Shown: positions 44,950-53,621, counted from the first letter of the stretch. The stretch is DNA of 64,000 nt from RGIG3701 sp031553595 (GCA_031553595.1 JAVBLI010000009.1:1-64000), one strand, 5' to 3'. Made by a program: numbers and translations. The notes: generated from the sequence alone by a model not told the origin.

Positions 44950-46800
44950 TTATTTTTCCTTTTTTTTGCCGAAAAACCAGGCCGATTGCCGAGTGGAATC
45001 ATTTTCCTGAGCCGCGAGTTCCGTTTCCGGCCCGTCCGGACTCCACGGCTCCCGCTCTTTGGCGGCATCCTGTGTTTCCGCTGCCGTCTCCGCCGCGGGT
45101 TTATTTTCGCCGGGCTTCCGGGCGTCTTTTTTCGCCTGCTTTTTCTCTTCTTTCTCATACCGCGACGCACGCCCGTCGCTGGGCAGGGCATCCACGCGGA
45201 ACATGGAAGCGGGCAGCGCGCCTTGCCCCACCGCCGCCTGGAGGATTTCCAGCACGTCGGGATACGTGGCCCCCACATCCGAAAGGGCGTTGATGACCTC
45301 ATCCACCCGCGCGGAAACCGTCCGTTGCTGGGGCGGCTGATTCACCGCGAATTTACTGATCACGATTTCGTCCGGCGAAGCGGAACGCACGACGATATTA
45401 TTCGCCCCCTCCACCGCCAGCGGCGTGGAGAATCGCGTCCCCTGCCCGAAAATCACGACTTCCGCCCGGTATGAACGCGTTACGTGGATCATCGGCGGCG
45501 CGGTACTGTTCACCACACACAGTGTGAAGGTACCTTTTCCCAGCTTCATGCCTTTCACCAGCGGATCGTCGGGCCGCATTTCCGTCAGGGTGCGGAACGC
45601 CCCGTAACGCGTCTCGGCTGTGGGCAGATTCATCAGCGTTTTCAGCTCTTCTTCTGCGTAAAGATTATTCAGCGCCCGCAGCGCCATCAGGGCGTTATAC
45701 CGGTAACTCGGCTCTTCCGCCGCGATTTTTCCCAGCGTCGGCGCGGCTTCATCCACATCCAGGTACGCCAGCGCCTGGGCGGCGTGGAACCGCACGGCGA
45801 TTTCCCTGGAATCCAGTCCCGTCCGCAGGGTGTCCACGGCCGGCGTGCCGATCGCCTCCAGTTCCATGGCCGCCCGCGCTGCGGAAACCGGCTCATGAAG
45901 CTGTTTCTGAAGCCGGATCAGGCGCGCCATCATGTCCGCCTCCGACTCGCGCAGCGGCAGGCACCGCACCACATCCAGGAACCGCCTCAGATTATCCTTA
46001 TAAAGTGAGGGAATGTACAGCTCGACGAATTTATCGTCTTTCGCTTTCGCCACGGTTTCTTTCAGGCCGTTATTCCCCACGGTCTGGAAGCGGCGATTAA
46101 CCACCTTTTCGATTTTCATAGTATTCAGGCGGTCATACCGCACGGCATCCGGCAGCACGCGCAGCCCCACCACGCGGTCCATCTGGCACACGCCCCCGGA
46201 GAGAATTCTTCCACGGCGCTGCATGACTTTATCTTTATCCGTCCCCGTCCGCGGTTCCACCAGTACCGGCCCAGCCGCCTGCGCGCGATCCCAGCCTTTC
46301 ATCACGCGATTCGTCACCAGATAATCGCTGAGGGTGGCCTTCAGCATATACCCGCCGCGCAGACTGGTGGTCTCACTCATTTCCGGCAGCGTCACCAGAA
46401 TGTCGAAATGCTCACCCTTTTTAATTCCCGGTTTCAGGTACCCGGTGGCGATCACCATGGAGGTGTTCGGGCTGGCCAGGTACGTATTCGGATGGCGCGT
46501 ATCCCGGGAGGACATTTCCTTCAGGAGCTGATCCCGCAGCACGGACGGGGCCGGATCGCTGCCTGTCCCGGCCAGGCTCGTCACCAGCGCCACGCCCTGA
46601 ATCTCATAATTATCCAGCCCGAATGAAGCCGTCACGTCCCCGATGTAAAAATACTTCGCCCGCTCCCGCGGATCTTCCACCTTTCCATTCGGGTTCTTAT
46701 GAAACATGGCCCGGCATCCCCCACTGACGGCGACGATCATGACGGCCAGGGCGAAGAAAGAGACCGTTTTTGCACGGGACGAGTTCGGTTTCTGATTCAT
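44950..46800 (-). CDS. FlgI-like lipoprotein with HEAT-type repeats
   Basis: ATG 46800 starts a lipoprotein signal (VSFFALAVMIVAVSGGC) with the likely lipidated Cys at 29. Residues 50-280 resemble the flagellar P-ring protein FlgI (IQGVALVTSLAGTGSDP, then VVGLRVLP). About 300-420 are alpha-helical HEAT-like repeats (AVRFHAAQALAYLDVDEAAPTLGKIA). A beta region follows, ending with a second FlgI-like segment (ISARVDEVINALSDVGATYPDVLEILQAA pattern) and a Lys/Glu-rich tail. No other flagellar gene is in the window. It may form rings in the cell envelope unrelated to flagella. It lies directly upstream of smc. Confidence 0.72.
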   Translation of the reverse strand: MNQKPNSSRAKTVSFFALAVMIVAVSGGCRAMFHKNPNGKVEDPRERAKYFYIGDVTASFGLDNYEIQGVALVTSLAGTGSDPAPSVLRDQLLKEMSSRDTRHPNTYLASPNTSMVIATGYLKPGIKKGEHFDILVTLPEMSETTSLRGGYMLKATLSDYLVTNRVMKGWDRAQAAGPVLVEPRTGTDKDKVMQRRGRILSGGVCQMDRVVGLRVLPDAVRYDRLNTMKIEKVVNRRFQTVGNNGLKETVAKAKDDKFVELYIPSLYKDNLRRFLDVVRCLPLRESEADMMARLIRLQKQLHEPVSAARAAMELEAIGTPAVDTLRTGLDSREIAVRFHAAQALAYLDVDEAAPTLGKIAAEEPSYRYNALMALRALNNLYAEEELKTLMNLPTAETRYGAFRTLTEMRPDDPLVKGMKLGKGTFTLCVVNSTAPPMIHVTRSYRAEVVIFGQGTRFSTPLAVEGANNIVVRSASPDEIVISKFAVNQPPQQRTVSARVDEVINALSDVGATYPDVLEILQAAVGQGALPASMFRVDALPSDGRASRYEKEEKKQAKKDARKPGENKPAAETAAETQDAAKEREPWSPDGPETELAAQENDSTRQSAWFFGKKKEK

Positions 46801-47005
46801 GGTTTTTCTCGTAAACGGGTACGTGGAAAGGGACTTTCGCAAAAATATGCCAGTCGGAGCATACGCACTCCGGAGTTTTTTGTCAAGACGGAATTTTTGT
46901 CACGGGGATTCGTTTTCCGCGCTCGGCGTTCCGTTCCGCCACTGGAATTTTTTTGATTTTGCGGTAAAATGGTGAAAATGTTTAATAAAAGGATCGCATA
47001 TAATA

Positions 47006-47476
47006 ATGGTTGAAAAACGCAAAAAGCCTGTTACCGCGCCGGTTTCTCCGGAGGCGGATGTTCCGGAAACGCCGTGGTTTGAGGGCGGGTTACCATTTTC
47101 GTGTGCCGGCTGCGGCGGATGCTGCACGGGTGCGCCGGGGTACGTGTGGGTGGATGACGCGGAAATTGACGCCTTGGCGGCGCACTTCGGCATGAATTTT
47201 GAAGAATTTGAAGCCGATTTTGTCCGGAAAGTGGGTCGGCGGAAGAGTCTGCGGGAGTTTCAGAATTACGACTGTGTTTTTTTTGACCGTTTTCACCGCA
47301 ACTGTAAAGTGTACCATCTCCGTCCCCGGCAGTGCGGCACGTGGCCGTTCTGGAAGTCGAACATCGAAACGGAGGAAGACTGGCAGGCCGTCGCGCGGAA
47401 ATGCCCCGGCTGCGGACAGGGGGAGCTTATCCCCGTGGAGGAAATCCTGCGGCGCAAAGCGGTGATTGACATCTGA
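47006..47476 (+). CDS. YkgJ-family cysteine-cluster protein
   Basis: The 156-residue protein carries the YkgJ/CxxCxxxCC pattern: CAGCGGCC near residues 33-40, Cys near 90, then CKVYHLRPRQCGTWPFW and CPGCGQG. The family is thought to bind an Fe-S or zinc cluster; some members are linked to flagellin or protein methylation, but function is generally unknown. The start ATG 47006 follows GGATCGCATATAATA, with no strong ribosome site. It is followed by the lipoprotein gene at 47616. Confidence 0.85.
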   Translation: MVEKRKKPVTAPVSPEADVPETPWFEGGLPFSCAGCGGCCTGAPGYVWVDDAEIDALAAHFGMNFEEFEADFVRKVGRRKSLREFQNYDCVFFDRFHRNCKVYHLRPRQCGTWPFWKSNIETEEDWQAVARKCPGCGQGELIPVEEILRRKAVIDI

Positions 47477-47615
47477 CGGCCGTCGTCATCTGAAAAATCG
47501 CTTCTCATAAAAATCGCTTTCATAAAAAACTCCAAAAATGGAAAATTGCTCTGGACGCGAATCGAAAAATTCGCTAACATCCGGCATTCTGTTATTCGTT
47601 TTGGGAGCGTTTTCC

Positions 47616-48782
47616 ATGAAAAAGATGATGCGGCTGGCGCATTTTGCCTGTTTTTTGAGCCTCACGGCGACTTTCGTCGTGATGACGGCTGGCTGTACAC
47701 CGTTCGGCCACACCCGCCAGAATCAGGCGGAACTCACGGAAGAAAACAGTAAGCAGCGCGCCCGTATTTATCGTGACCGTACCCGGATGGAGGAATTTCA
47801 GCGGGAAAACGACATGCTTCGCCGGAAAATCGAGGAATTGCAGGCACAGATAAATACACGCCAGCAGATCCCGAATCGCATGCGGCAAATCGGCCCGGCC
47901 ACCTCGCCTGCTGACGGCAGTGTGCGCGGTCAGTCGGCTCCGGATATTCCTTCGGTGAAAGAAACCGCACGCACGGCGCCGCGTCAGATTCTTCCGTCTC
48001 CGGATAACGCCGCCGTTTCGCCCACACCGCCGGCGGTGGAAAAAGGGCCGCCGTCTTCGGACGTGCCGGATAATCTATTTAACGATTCATCCGCCGAGGA
48101 ACCACTCACGCTGCCGAATCTTTTGCCGGAAGCCACGCCCATTCATCCGCCCACGGGCAGTTTCGTGCCGGATCCGGGAGCAGGAGGAACGCCGCGGAAA
48201 TGGCTGGTCGTGCGGAAAACGGACAGCTCCACGGTGCAGCGGGTGCAGATCATGAAAAGTCATGTGCGTCCGCTGAATTATGATGGCCTGCACCTGGAAT
48301 TTCAGATGCTGGACGCGCAGAATCAGATCGTGTTGGCCGCCGCGCCGCTGACGGTCATGGTCACGGATCCCACGCTGCCGGAGCAGCAGGCCGTGATTGC
48401 GCAGTGGGATTACTCCGCGGCGGATATCGCGGAAATGATTAACGCTGGCCAGGCGGCCATTTCCATTCCCCTGAACATGGAATGGGAAAAAGGGTGCCCC
48501 CAGAACCTGAAATTGCAGATTCACGTCATGTTCGTGACTAGTGACGGACGTCGGCTGGTGGACCGTGTTTACATGAATCTGGAAGAACTCGCTTTCGCGG
48601 GGCAGCCGCTTCATACCCTGGCAGACATCACTCCGCCGGCGGAAATGGCCGCGACGGTCGGGCATGTGGGCGCGAACGCCGGGAATCCGGAGACACAGCC
48701 GCGCCGTGAGCAGCATTCCTCGCCGCAGCGTGCTGAGGATCGCGTTCCCATGAAACGGCCTGTCTGGACGCCGGAGCCGTAA
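47616..48782 (+). CDS. Coiled-coil lipoprotein of unknown function
   Basis: ATG 47616 (MKKMMRLAHFACF) opens a lipoprotein signal with lipobox MTAGC. The 388-residue protein then has a coiled coil (about 30-85, ENSKQRARIYRDRTRMEEFQ), a disordered Pro/Ser/Thr linker (85-190) and a beta domain (about 195-345, WLVVRKTDSSTVQRVQIMKS). The C-terminal tail is Pro-rich. It probably anchors to the membrane and reaches into the periplasm. No family is recognised. Converges with mnmE. Confidence 0.72.
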   Translation: MKKMMRLAHFACFLSLTATFVVMTAGCTPFGHTRQNQAELTEENSKQRARIYRDRTRMEEFQRENDMLRRKIEELQAQINTRQQIPNRMRQIGPATSPADGSVRGQSAPDIPSVKETARTAPRQILPSPDNAAVSPTPPAVEKGPPSSDVPDNLFNDSSAEEPLTLPNLLPEATPIHPPTGSFVPDPGAGGTPRKWLVVRKTDSSTVQRVQIMKSHVRPLNYDGLHLEFQMLDAQNQIVLAAAPLTVMVTDPTLPEQQAVIAQWDYSAADIAEMINAGQAAISIPLNMEWEKGCPQNLKLQIHVMFVTSDGRRLVDRVYMNLEELAFAGQPLHTLADITPPAEMAATVGHVGANAGNPETQPRREQHSSPQRAEDRVPMKRPVWTPEP

Positions 48783-48840
48783 GCTCTTTTCGCGAGTTTT
48801 TTTCTGCGGTGAATTTTTCCCTCACCCAGCGCGTGTTTTC

Positions 48841-50427
48841 TTACTTTCCCACGCAAAATCGGCTGAAAATAGAGTCCAGAATGTCTTCCGTGTACGTCGC
48901 GCCGACCATCACGCCTAGGGCGTCCAGGGCCGCGCGGATTTCGGAGGCCAGCAGCTCTTGAAACGGTGTGTCCGCCAGTTCCGTGGCACGCTCCAGGCTC
49001 TCCACCGCCACACGCACCGATTCCCGGCAGCGGGCCGCGGTGGCCGCCACGACATGCGTTTCACCGGTGGAAAATATCTCCAGCATCTCGCGGATGCGCG
49101 TTTTTAAAGCCGAAATACCGTCTTTTTCCCGCACACTGGCGAGGATCACGTCCGGCCGTGCTAAAGCCGCCCGCAGCCCCGGCGTGTTTCGCTGGGCATC
49201 CGTCAGCAGATCCGCCCGGGTGAGTACCGTCAGCGTGGGGGATGTTTCTACGGATGACGTTTTCTCGGCGGGTGATTCCGGTGGGGGGCACGCATGTGAA
49301 TCCGGCAAAAAACCCGCGGCGTCCGCATTTTCCACAAAATCCCGCGCATCCCGGCAGAAAATCCGGATGTCCGCCGTGCGTTTCTGCTGCCGGGCCAGTG
49401 CTGCTGCCTGGGAATTCACCGAGTCAGCCGCCGCAAATTCCCCCTCTCCAGCCGTATCAATTAACACACACTGCGGCCCGGCCATCTCATCCCCCCCCGT
49501 TTCCGCCGCCGGTGTCCATCGAGCCGCCAGATAATCGCGCGTCGTCCCCGGAGCATCATACACCACCGCCCGTTCCGCGCCCAGCAGCGCATTAAAAAGA
49601 CTGCTTTTCCCCACATTCGCCGGCCCGTGCAGCACCACACGGATCTCCGCCTCCGCCCGCCCGCGAGTCTGCATCCGCTGGGCGAGTTCCAGCAGCCGGG
49701 CGTGCGAGGCCGCCACCTGCCGGGCGATTTCCTCCGGCGTGATGAAGGAAATGTCCTCCTCCGCGAAATCGAAACCCGCCTCCAGATGCCCCAGCAGATC
49801 AAAAAGCGCCGCCCGCAGCGCATGCAGCGGCGTGGCCAGCCCGCCCGCCAGCTGCTCCAACGCCGCCTCCAATTTTTCCCCGTCCGTGGCGGTGATCACC
49901 CCCAGCACCGCCTCCGCCTGCGTGAGGTCCAGTCGGCCGTTCAAAAATGCCCGCATGGTATACTCGCCGGGCTGCGCGAGTCGGGCGTGATGAAATGTGC
50001 ACAAAAAATCAGTCATCCGCTCCAGAAGCGGCAGGCAGCAGAAAGTATGAATTTCCGCGCACGCCTGCCCTGTAAAACTCGCCCCGTCTGGCCAGCAAAA
50101 AATCGAAACAGGAATCGGAGTCGGCGTTCCCGTCACGCACGAGTCCGGAAGCGTCAGCACCGTGGCGAAACGAAATGCCGGGAAACCGCGGAGGCGGTGC
50201 AGATTTATATCGACTTCCGACTCCTTTTTTATACGTGAATCGGTTTTTACAGAAAACGATGAAAACCGTTCCGGAAACACCCGGATTAAATGCTCCCGAA
50301 ACGCCACCCCACAGGATTCCAGCACCTGGAAAGCGTCATCCCCGCTGATACGCACGATTCCTCTCAGCCCACCTTGGGCGCGGGCGGTGGCGGTGGCGAT
50401 GATGGTATCTTCCAGAGAATACAGCAT
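48841..50427 (-). CDS. mnmE: tRNA modification GTPase MnmE
   Basis: MnmE is the GTPase partner of MnmG in U34 modification. I start at ATG 50427 (MLYSLEDTIIATATA), which matches the conserved N-terminus; the 21 codons upstream are unrelated. The 528-residue protein has the N-terminal folate-binding domain (NGRLDLTQAEAVLG), the G domain with GPANVGKSSLFNALLG, DAPGTTRDYLAA and DTAGEGEF, and the C-terminal helix ending FCVGK, whose Cys and Lys are essential. The domain carries several insertions rich in Pro and Ala (for example around 165 and 365). Confidence 0.95.
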   Translation of the reverse strand: MLYSLEDTIIATATARAQGGLRGIVRISGDDAFQVLESCGVAFREHLIRVFPERFSSFSVKTDSRIKKESEVDINLHRLRGFPAFRFATVLTLPDSCVTGTPTPIPVSIFCWPDGASFTGQACAEIHTFCCLPLLERMTDFLCTFHHARLAQPGEYTMRAFLNGRLDLTQAEAVLGVITATDGEKLEAALEQLAGGLATPLHALRAALFDLLGHLEAGFDFAEEDISFITPEEIARQVAASHARLLELAQRMQTRGRAEAEIRVVLHGPANVGKSSLFNALLGAERAVVYDAPGTTRDYLAARWTPAAETGGDEMAGPQCVLIDTAGEGEFAAADSVNSQAAALARQQKRTADIRIFCRDARDFVENADAAGFLPDSHACPPPESPAEKTSSVETSPTLTVLTRADLLTDAQRNTPGLRAALARPDVILASVREKDGISALKTRIREMLEIFSTGETHVVAATAARCRESVRVAVESLERATELADTPFQELLASEIRAALDALGVMVGATYTEDILDSIFSRFCVGK

Positions 50428-50484
50428 TTTGTCTGATAATTCAAAAAAACGGAATAAAAAATAATTTTGAGGGATGCATCCTTT

Positions 50485-50501
50485 TGGCACGGTCTTTGCA
50501 T
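50485..50501 (+). promoter_or_regulatory. Sigma54-type (-24/-12) promoter
   Basis: TGGCACG (50485-50491), four bases, TTGCAT (50496-50501) match the sigma54 consensus TGGCACG-N4-TTGCW exactly, with GG and GC 12 bp apart. Start is expected near 50511, on the plus strand, away from mnmE. It is the only perfect match I noticed in the window. No enhancer-binding site was identified. Confidence 0.75.
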
Positions 50502-50510
50502 CTTATATAT

Positions 50511-50803
50511 CTCGATACTGCGAAAGCACGATCACTCCCCAAACCTTCATGATTTTCCCCAAGATCGTGAAGGCTTAAAAAATGCAGAAGGTTCCCCATC
50601 TTCTTTCGGATAAATCATCGCTCTCGCGTCCGTTTTATCCATAAGCATTTCTCGTTGGGAGGAAAGGATTACGCGATTCATCCCCAAGGATCGCGTGTTT
50701 AGTGAGGTTTTCAGTGCTCTTTTTATACTGAATGCGTCACGCTCCACAACTCCCTTTATGCGAGTAAGGTTAGACCCCCAACTGACCTTACTCGTTTTTT
50801 CTT
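50511..50803 (+). ncRNA. Candidate small RNA with repeated CCCC hairpin loops
   Basis: Between the sigma54-type promoter and an intrinsic terminator lie about 290 nt without a convincing gene. Visible stems are 50544-50553/50564-50573 (10 bp, loop TTTCCCCAAG), 50586-50590/50600-50604 (loop GTTCCCCAT), 50608-50614/50634-50640, 50671-50677/50690-50696 (loop TCATCCCCAAGG), 50710-50715/50727-50732 and the terminator (loop ACCCCCAA). CCCC also occurs unpaired at 50537-50540. C-rich loops like these in other bacteria pair with Shine-Dalgarno sites. CACGATC (50527-50533) could instead pair with 50563-50569, a rival fold of the first stem. Short frames (9 and 20 codons at 50550 and 50582) cannot be excluded. 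Confidence 0.55.
50761..50800 (+). terminator. Intrinsic terminator of the candidate small RNA
   Basis: CGAGTAAGGT (50761-50770) pairs with ACCTTACTCG (50785-50794); two or three further pairs close the loop ACCCCCAA. Six T follow, then C and four T. Plus-strand polarity agrees with the -24/-12 promoter. Confidence 0.88.
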
Positions 50804-50893
50804 TTAAATGATCCATGATAATGATGCCCGGGCGGCTGCTATCTGTGCTGTGGGGGATAAAAAGTCTGATGTGGTGATATGTGTGCTAAAACA

Positions 50894-50947
50894 GAGTGTG
50901 TTATTATGCTGCATCAAAATAATGCACTGCTTCAAAATAATACACTC
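50894..50947. repeat. Inverted and direct repeat downstream of the small RNA
   Basis: GAGTGTGTTATT (50894-50905) and AATAATACACTC (50936-50947) pair over 12 positions with one G-T. Inside, GCATCAAAATAATGCACT (50911-50928) is repeated directly as GCTTCAAAATAATACACT (50929-50946). It may end the minus-strand cinA-nadD transcript. Confidence 0.6.
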
Positions 50948-50976
50948 CTGCGAAGAGAAAAAGCCTGCAAAAAAAG

Positions 50977-52131
50977 TCATCCCTCGCCTCGCTCGCGCAA
51001 TTCCGTGGAACTGATATCTTCTCGGAAATCAAATTCCGGCACCTCGGAACATATTTGTCGCAAATTTTCAGGAATCGGCACACCGTTCAGGGTGCGAAAG
51101 CACGTGCCGCAGACTCGGCCTAAAACCAAAAACCGGCATCCCTGGGCGTTCAGAAAATCATAGCTCGCCTCTTGCGACTGCCTGTTACCGCCGTGGTAAA
51201 CCGGGTCGGCGATTCGCGAAATGGTGTCCGCCCCGACGACGAAGGTTGTGCCGGGAAAGAATGCGGCTTTTTGGCGAAAATAGGGAAAATCCGTCAGGAA
51301 AATCAGTCCTTGCTCCCCGGCCGACTGCATCTGCTGTGCGATTCGCTCCAGACGCTGGCGAATTTCCAGATAATCGAGTGCCGGTTTATCCGCATTTCGC
51401 ACGGCCAGCTCCAGGGCCACGTCCGTTTGCAAAGAATCCATGGCGAACTGCCGCATCCGCGCATGACCGTGGTGAAACGGCGCGAATGAGCCGCTAAGAA
51501 TCGCCGTAACTTGGGGCGTGGGAAGCACTTCCGTCATTTCCGGTAACCGGATGCACACGACCTTTCGCTTTCCCGCGAACAATTCCCGCCAGCTTTCTGG
51601 CGGCGTGCACTCCCGCAGTACCGCGTCCGGCGGCAGATTTTCCCGCGGCCCCACGCCCACGGCATACGCCAGCAGCTTCCGTCCCGCTACGGTCACGTAT
51701 TCTTCTTCGTCCTGTCGCGTACGCGTGCCTTTTTTCAGGGGCAGGTCTAGCGAAAGCGTTTTTTCCTGACTGTGAAACGCCATGAACGCGCGGTGTTCGC
51801 CCCGGTGCGGCCGATCGGTGGCCAGGGACGCCGTGATCGAGAAACCAAAAAGCGTTTCCGAATCTGCCCCCTCCGCGTACTGTTCCGCGCGCTGCCACGC
51901 TGCCACGGCCATTTTCCGGGCCGTGCTTTCCGCGCAAAACTGCTCCGGCCGTGCTTTCAAAAATACTTCCATCGCCCCGGCTGAGTACGGCACCAGCGCC
52001 TCGAGCACCGTCCGCGACGCCCCAGGCACCGTCAGCAGCTCCGCCAGCAACCCGCTTCCGCCGCCTGTTACCGCCAGCACGCCGCGGTGCTGCGAGTTAT
52101 GTATCGCTGCTATTTCTGGGGAAAAATCCAT
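50977..52131 (-). CDS. CinA-like domain fused to a NadD-like nucleotidyltransferase
   Basis: ATG 52131 is chosen because GGAAGG lies ten bases upstream. The 384-residue protein has an N-terminal half (about 10-165) like the CinA C-terminal domain (TGGGSGLLAELLTVPGASRTV, LVPYSAGAMEVFL), known as NMN deamidase. The C-terminal half (about 205-384) is an adenylyltransferase with GSFAPFHHGHARM, the GSFxPxHxGH nucleotide-binding motif, and ISSTELR, the second signature. Together they could convert NMN to NaMN and then to NaAD in one protein, an NAD salvage loop. Whether the first half keeps deamidase residues is not certain. It stands between the small RNA and a terminator. Confidence 0.8.
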   Translation of the reverse strand: MDFSPEIAAIHNSQHRGVLAVTGGGSGLLAELLTVPGASRTVLEALVPYSAGAMEVFLKARPEQFCAESTARKMAVAAWQRAEQYAEGADSETLFGFSITASLATDRPHRGEHRAFMAFHSQEKTLSLDLPLKKGTRTRQDEEEYVTVAGRKLLAYAVGVGPRENLPPDAVLRECTPPESWRELFAGKRKVVCIRLPEMTEVLPTPQVTAILSGSFAPFHHGHARMRQFAMDSLQTDVALELAVRNADKPALDYLEIRQRLERIAQQMQSAGEQGLIFLTDFPYFRQKAAFFPGTTFVVGADTISRIADPVYHGGNRQSQEASYDFLNAQGCRFLVLGRVCGTCFRTLNGVPIPENLRQICSEVPEFDFREDISSTELRERGEG

Positions 52132-52153
52132 TCCCGACATCCTTCCCGGCCCT

Positions 52154-52186
52154 AAAAAAAAAGCCCCTACTGCCATCAGCCGGGGC
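52154..52186 (-). terminator. Intrinsic terminator of the acidic repeat protein gene
   Basis: On the minus strand GCCCC and GGGGC (rc of 52182-52186 and 52163-52167) enclose a 14-base loop and are followed by nine T. It lies between the acidic repeat gene and cinA-nadD. Confidence 0.75.
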
Positions 52187-52215
52187 ATTTCGAAAACGGT
52201 TCGTTTTACGGTGTT

Positions 52216-53349
52216 TTAGAAGATGTCTTCGCCTTCTTCCGGTTCTTCAGGCTCGTCGCCGGCGTCCGTGTCATCTCCGTCGAGGCCGAGATTGATCGGA
52301 ATCGCGTCGTCTTTCGCTTTCGCAGCACCCGCGGCGGGCTTCGTTTTGTCATCTTTTTTCGTTGTCGCTGCGGGAGTTTTCCCAGCCGTGGTCGCCGGAG
52401 TTTTCGTCGTCGAGGCTGCTGGGCCGTCGTCTTCGAACCCCGTGAACCCGTCTTCTTCATCCTCATCGCCCATGGCCGCTGCGCCGGTGGTTTTTTTCGG
52501 GGTGGAGCCGATGCCGAACGAGTCGTCTTCTTCATCCTCGTCGCCCATGGCCGCTGCGCCGGTGGTTTTCTTCGGGGTGGAGCCGATGCCGAACGCATCG
52601 TCTTCTTCGTCCTCATCACCCATGGCCGCAGCGCCGGTGGTTTTCTTCGGGGTGGAGCCGATACCGAACGTGTCGTCTTCATCCTCATCGCCCATGGCCG
52701 CCCCGGTGCCGAATGTATCGTCATCCTCGCCGCCGCCGATCGTCATGCCATCATCGTCACTGGTGGTGACGCCGGCTTTACCCGGGCCGTCGCCCTGCGT
52801 GGAAGTGCCCAGATCGTAGTCGTCCAGCACACCGCTGCCGGGCACGGGCGTATCGTCATAGCTGCCGGTATAATTCACCGCGGCGGGGGCCTGGCCGGGG
52901 GTGCGGCGCAGGATGCCTTCCATCTTCACGCGGTGCTCGTAAGCCGCCAGCTTGGCGTCGGTGCGGTATTCCTCGAGTTTCTGCCGTACGGGGCCCTGAA
53001 TATTCATCAGATCGTACCCGACCTGCGTCTGCGACTTCGGGCTCTTAATTTCCAGCTCCGCGCCACGCTGAAAATCCTCGCCCGCATCTTCCGCCCGGCC
53101 CAGCTGCATCAGCGCCAGCCCGCGATAATAGAACACGCTGGGATCCTGCGTCTTCCCGTCCACGCACCGCGTAAACGAATCATACGCCTTGACGTACTGG
53201 CCTGCGTTATAATGATGGACCCCCATCCCGAACATTTTCCGCAGCTCTTCGCTCGCGTCCCGCTCGGCACGCACCGCCGAAACCGCGAAAAACAAGCCGA
53301 TAAAAAGCGTCGCCCCAGCGAACATCGTATGCGTCCAGTTCCGATGCAT
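52216..53349 (-). CDS. Secreted TPR protein with acidic 25-residue tandem repeats
   Basis: ATG 53349 follows GAGGAG. The 377-residue protein has a signal peptide (GATLFIGLFFAVSAVRA) and a short TPR region (about 32-110, GMGVHHYNAGQYVKAYDSF). A low-complexity half follows, with three full and partial copies of a 25-residue unit (MGDEDEEDDAFGIGSTPKK then TTGAAA) and a Thr/Lys/Ala-rich segment, ending in an acidic tail (EEPEEGEDIF). The acidic repeats could bind calcium or basic proteins. The function is unknown. Confidence 0.75.
   Translation of the reverse strand: MHRNWTHTMFAGATLFIGLFFAVSAVRAERDASEELRKMFGMGVHHYNAGQYVKAYDSFTRCVDGKTQDPSVFYYRGLALMQLGRAEDAGEDFQRGAELEIKSPKSQTQVGYDLMNIQGPVRQKLEEYRTDAKLAAYEHRVKMEGILRRTPGQAPAAVNYTGSYDDTPVPGSGVLDDYDLGTSTQGDGPGKAGVTTSDDDGMTIGGGEDDDTFGTGAAMGDEDEDDTFGIGSTPKKTTGAAAMGDEDEEDDAFGIGSTPKKTTGAAAMGDEDEEDDSFGIGSTPKKTTGAAAMGDEDEEDGFTGFEDDGPAASTTKTPATTAGKTPAATTKKDDKTKPAAGAAKAKDDAIPINLGLDGDDTDAGDEPEEPEEGEDIF
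52452..52702. repeat. 75-bp tandem repeat inside the acidic protein gene
   Basis: Three 75-bp units in frame plus a fourth partial one, nearly identical (differences of a few bases). The copy number is likely variable between strains without breaking the frame. Confidence 0.88.
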
Positions 53350-53621
53350 ATCGGTTTACTCCTCAATATAATATATCGTATCTCAGTTATTTGGCGTTTA
53401 AATCCAACTTAGAAGAAAGGCTTATCCCCATCTGTCGGCAAAATCCCCTCTCCAGGCCGAGTTATTTTCAGCCAAGAATAAAACTCATCTTTATCATGAT
53501 AATCGGAATTGCGAGGAATTTCAAGAATTTTCTCCCGCTTTTTCCATAATTTTACAAAAGAACATGGAAATTCTTTGCAGTTTACGCAGATTATACTGTG
53601 TATGAATATTGTTTTGCAAGA

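Noticed and set aside
50511..50803. Known structural RNA (6S, tmRNA, RNase P or SRP RNA)
   Set aside because: None of their conserved sequence blocks is present, in particular no tmRNA tag frame with alanine acceptor and no RNase P core.
50547..50803. CsrB-like RNA on the minus strand (GGGGA in loops)
   Set aside because: The loops do show GGA on that strand, but the promoter and T-run terminator both point to the plus strand.
50547..50816. 89-codon minus-strand frame across the candidate small RNA
   Set aside because: No ribosome site, no recognisable family, and it would run through a plus-oriented terminator. Kept only as an alternative explanation of the region.
52452..52702. Possible CRISPR array
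   Set aside because: Units are contiguous 75-bp coding repeats without unique spacers and lie in frame in a gene.
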